This document shows, piece by piece, positions 4,670-7,225 of a stretch of 7,225 bases of DNA. Positions within the stretch are counted from its first letter, which is position 1. Each line of letters starts with the position of its first letter. Origin of the DNA: Treponema sp. UBA4232. Its GTDB lineage: Bacteria > Spirochaetota > Spirochaetia > Treponematales > Treponemataceae. Position numbers and translations under genes: made by a program. The stretch is from contig DGXM01000053.1 of NCBI GenBank assembly GCA_002396325.1, positions 1 through 7,225 on the forward strand, in the 5' to 3' direction. The notes below the pieces were generated by a model, which had not been told where the DNA came from, did no database searches, and was given only the letters and a program-made list of their open reading frames with translations.

Positions 4670-4715
4670 TTTTCATAATTTTTTATTCAAACCAAGCGAC
4701 ATAGAGAGGCAGAAA

Positions 4716-7225
4716 ATGGCTTATCCATTTCAGAACATTGAGCCAAAGTGGCAGAAGTATTGGGACGAGAACAAGACGTTCCGTGTGACAGAGGATCCGA
4801 AGTTTCCGAAGGACAAGAGACGGTATGTGCTTGACATGTTTCCGTATCCGAGCGGAGCGGGGCTTCACGTGGGGCATCCTGAGGGCTATACGGCGACCGA
4901 CATTTACTGCCGCTACCTGCGCATGAACGGCTACAACGTACTTCATCCGATGGGCTACGATGCTTTCGGACTTCCGGCGGAAAACTATGCCATAAAGACA
5001 GGCACACATCCGGCGGCGACGACTTTCAAGAACATCGAGCATTTTACGCAGCAGATCAAGGCTCTGGGATTCAGCTACGACTGGGACCGCTGCGTTATGA
5101 CATGCACACCAGACTATTACAAGTGGACCCAGTGGATTTTCCTGCAGCTTTACAAGAGGGGACTTGCTTACGAGGCAGAGACTCCGATCAACTGGTGTCC
5201 GAGCTGCAAGACAGGTTTGGCGAACGAGGAAGTGAAGGAAGGTCACTGCGACAGATGCGGTTCTCCCGTTACGCACAAGACTATCCGTCAGTGGATTCTG
5301 AAGATTACAGCCTATGCCGACGATTTGATAAAGGATTTGGACGGACTTGACTGGCCTGAGAGCGTGAAGCTCATGCAGAGGAACTGGATCGGACGCAGCG
5401 AGGGTGCCGAGGTTGACTTTACCGTTGCGGACAAAGACGGAAAGGCCACAAGCAAAAAGATTACCGTTTACACTACCCGCCCGGACACTCTTTTTGGTGC
5501 GACATACATGGTTCTGGCCCCCGAACATCCGATGGTGAAGGAACTTACGACTGCCGAACAGAAGGATGCCGTTGAAAAATACATTGCCGACGCTTCAAGC
5601 AAATCAGACCTTGAACGAACCGACCTTGCAAAGGATAAGACCGGCGTTTTTACCGGAAGCTACGGAATTGATCCTGTGAACGGCGCTCTGGTTCCAATCT
5701 GGATTGCAGACTATGTTCTGACCGGACACGGAACAGGTGCGATTATGGCCGTTCCTGCGCACGATGAGCGTGACTGGGATTTTGCAAAGAAATTCAATCT
5801 TCCGATTATAAAGGTTGTGGCAAGCCCTGATGAAGTCGCTTCGCTTGCTGACGGGGATGAAAAAAAGGGAGCGGAACTTATTCTTGAGGCCGCAAAAAAT
5901 CCTGAAACCTACAAAAAGCTTTCCGAGGCGCATCCCGATGTTTTTGCAGTCGCTGAAAAATGCACTCCAGCAAAGGACGGTTACGCAATCAACTCCGAGG
6001 AGTTCAACGGCAGGCCCACGAAGGAAGTGATTGCTTCGATTGTCGGATGGCTCAATGAAAAGAAGATTGGAAAGAAGGCCGTGAGCTACAAACTGCGCGA
6101 CTGGATTTTCAGCCGCCAGCGCTACTGGGGAGAGCCGATTCCGCTGATTCACTGTCCCAAGTGCGGAACTGTCGCCGTGCCTGAAAACGAACTTCCGCTT
6201 GAACTTCCCGATGTGAAGACCTACCAGCCGACCGGAACAGGAGAAAGCCCTCTTGCAGGAATCGACAGCTGGGTGAACTGCAAGTGTCCCGAGTGCGGAG
6301 GAAATGCGAGACGTGAGACGAACACGATGCCTCAGTGGGCGGGAAGCTGCTGGTATTATCTGCGCTACATAGATCCAAAGAACGACAAGGCTTTTGTAGA
6401 CCCGGAAAAAGAAAAATACTGGATGCCGGTTGACCTGTATGTGGGTGGAGCCGAACATGCGGTTCTTCATCTTTTGTACAGCCGCTTCTGGCACAAGGTT
6501 CTATATGATGCGGGAGTTGTAAGCACAAAGGAGCCTTTCCACCGTCTTATAAACCAGGGGATGATTACTTCATTTGCTTTCCAGAATGCCGCAAAGTCGC
6601 TCATTCCGGTTGACCGTGCAGAGGAAGTTTCGCCCGATGAATTCAGGGACAAGGAGACCGGGGAAAAACTTGAGAGAATCGTTGCGAAGATGAGCAAGTC
6701 GCTCAAGAATGTTGTGAACCCCGATGAGATGATAAAGCAGTACGGTGCCGACAGCGTGCGCATGTACGAGATGTTCATGGGACCGCTCACAGTCTCGAAG
6801 CCGTGGAACACACAGGGACTCATAGGCGTGAACCGCTTCCTCGACAAAGTGTGGACTCTTTCGGAAAAGCCTGTGAACGAAACCGACATCACCGGAAAGA
6901 TTGAAGACAAAGCGCTTGTGTCGCTCAGAAAGACTTACGCAAAGACTGTTGCAAAAGTCACGAAGGACACTTCAACGCTCGACTTCAACACAGCAATCAG
7001 TCAGATGATGATTTTCGTGAACGAAGCCGCAAAGATGGAGTCTCTCCCCCGCACGATGTGGGAAGGATTTGTGAAGATGCTTTCTGCGTATGCACCGCAC
7101 CTGGGTGAGGAACTCTGGCAGAAACTCGGACATGACAAAACAATCGCATACGAGGCATGGCCTACATTCAGCGAGGAATACTGCAGGGAAGACACAAAGA
7201 CCATCGTGGTGATGATAAACGGAAA
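4716..7225 (+). CDS. leuS: Leucyl-tRNA synthetase (C-terminus cut by window edge)
   Basis: Class Ia aminoacyl-tRNA synthetase that charges tRNA-Leu in the cytosol. The frame is open to the window end, giving 836 codons. Motifs in order: HVGH (HIGH signature) at 51-54 within PYPSGAGLHVGHPEGY; a zinc-type cysteine cluster C161, C164, C178, C181; the CP1 editing domain with TTRPDT at 253-258 and VPAHDERD at 346-353, whose D350 corresponds to the conserved editing aspartate; a second cysteine cluster C480, C483, C524, C527; and KMSKS at 658-662. All catalytic and editing signatures are intact. The visible end (VVMINGK) is the usual beginning of the last C-terminal domain, so only a few dozen residues should be missing. 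GAGAGG lies six bases before the ATG. It has its own promoter and no T-box in its leader, unlike ilvA. Confidence 0.97.
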   Translation, partial: MAYPFQNIEPKWQKYWDENKTFRVTEDPKFPKDKRRYVLDMFPYPSGAGLHVGHPEGYTATDIYCRYLRMNGYNVLHPMGYDAFGLPAENYAIKTGTHPAATTFKNIEHFTQQIKALGFSYDWDRCVMTCTPDYYKWTQWIFLQLYKRGLAYEAETPINWCPSCKTGLANEEVKEGHCDRCGSPVTHKTIRQWILKITAYADDLIKDLDGLDWPESVKLMQRNWIGRSEGAEVDFTVADKDGKATSKKITVYTTRPDTLFGATYMVLAPEHPMVKELTTAEQKDAVEKYIADASSKSDLERTDLAKDKTGVFTGSYGIDPVNGALVPIWIADYVLTGHGTGAIMAVPAHDERDWDFAKKFNLPIIKVVASPDEVASLADGDEKKGAELILEAAKNPETYKKLSEAHPDVFAVAEKCTPAKDGYAINSEEFNGRPTKEVIASIVGWLNEKKIGKKAVSYKLRDWIFSRQRYWGEPIPLIHCPKCGTVAVPENELPLELPDVKTYQPTGTGESPLAGIDSWVNCKCPECGGNARRETNTMPQWAGSCWYYLRYIDPKNDKAFVDPEKEKYWMPVDLYVGGAEHAVLHLLYSRFWHKVLYDAGVVSTKEPFHRLINQGMITSFAFQNAAKSLIPVDRAEEVSPDEFRDKETGEKLERIVAKMSKSLKNVVNPDEMIKQYGADSVRMYEMFMGPLTVSKPWNTQGLIGVNRFLDKVWTLSEKPVNETDITGKIEDKALVSLRKTYAKTVAKVTKDTSTLDFNTAISQMMIFVNEAAKMESLPRTMWEGFVKMLSAYAPHLGEELWQKLGHDKTIAYEAWPTFSEEYCREDTKTIVVMING

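Noticed and set aside
4683..5528. Long minus-strand open frame opposite leuS (281 residues)
   Set aside because: It is antisense to a leuS frame with every synthetase motif intact. Its translation is Arg/Leu/Val-rich with no recognisable domain, as expected from mirrored codon bias.
5604..6494. Second long minus-strand open frame opposite leuS (296 residues)
   Set aside because: Same reason: fully inside the leuS coding region, with no signal peptide, no domain and no ribosome binding site evident.

Overview
The window looks like chromosomal DNA of a spirochaete, most likely a Treponema. The leucyl-tRNA synthetase reads as treponemal to me from memory, the lipoprotein has a loose spirochaete-type lipobox, and the remaining genes are orphan-like. 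No database search was possible, so the genus is an inference.

Left part (1-1850, minus strand). Transcription runs leftward. A promoter at 1639-1611 reads into a T-box leader (about 1604-1301) with an AUC (isoleucine) specifier and its own intrinsic terminator. It controls ilvA, a threonine ammonia-lyase with an ACT domain, followed 17 bases later by the start of ridA, cut by the window edge. IlvA makes a reactive enamine/imine and RidA hydrolyses it, so the pair is one pathway module switched by uncharged tRNA-Ile. Just upstream on the same strand lies an unlisted 58-residue gene with a strongly acidic tail.

Repeat-rich gap (1855-2290). I see no gene here. It holds two copies of a 34-35 base motif made of two small hairpins, an inverted partial copy, a 137-base nested inverted-repeat region and a further long hairpin.

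Middle part (2293-4392). Two secreted proteins are encoded on the minus strand: a 113-residue periplasmic-type protein and a 182-residue lipoprotein with a serine/tyrosine repeat tract. Facing away is a plus-strand pair: a 91-residue Xre-type regulator, then a three-helix membrane protein with a duplicated 41-residue soluble module. The divergent intergenic region carries spaced ACACAA motifs over the lipoprotein promoter, which suggests the regulator controls this locus.

Right part (4393-7225). A GC-rich, hairpin-rich intergenic block (about 4471-4596) is followed by an AT-rich extended -10 promoter and leuS, complete at the start but cut by the right edge.

The most notable items are the T-box in a probable spirochaete, the two structured intergenic blocks, and the regulator/lipoprotein/membrane-protein locus of unknown function.
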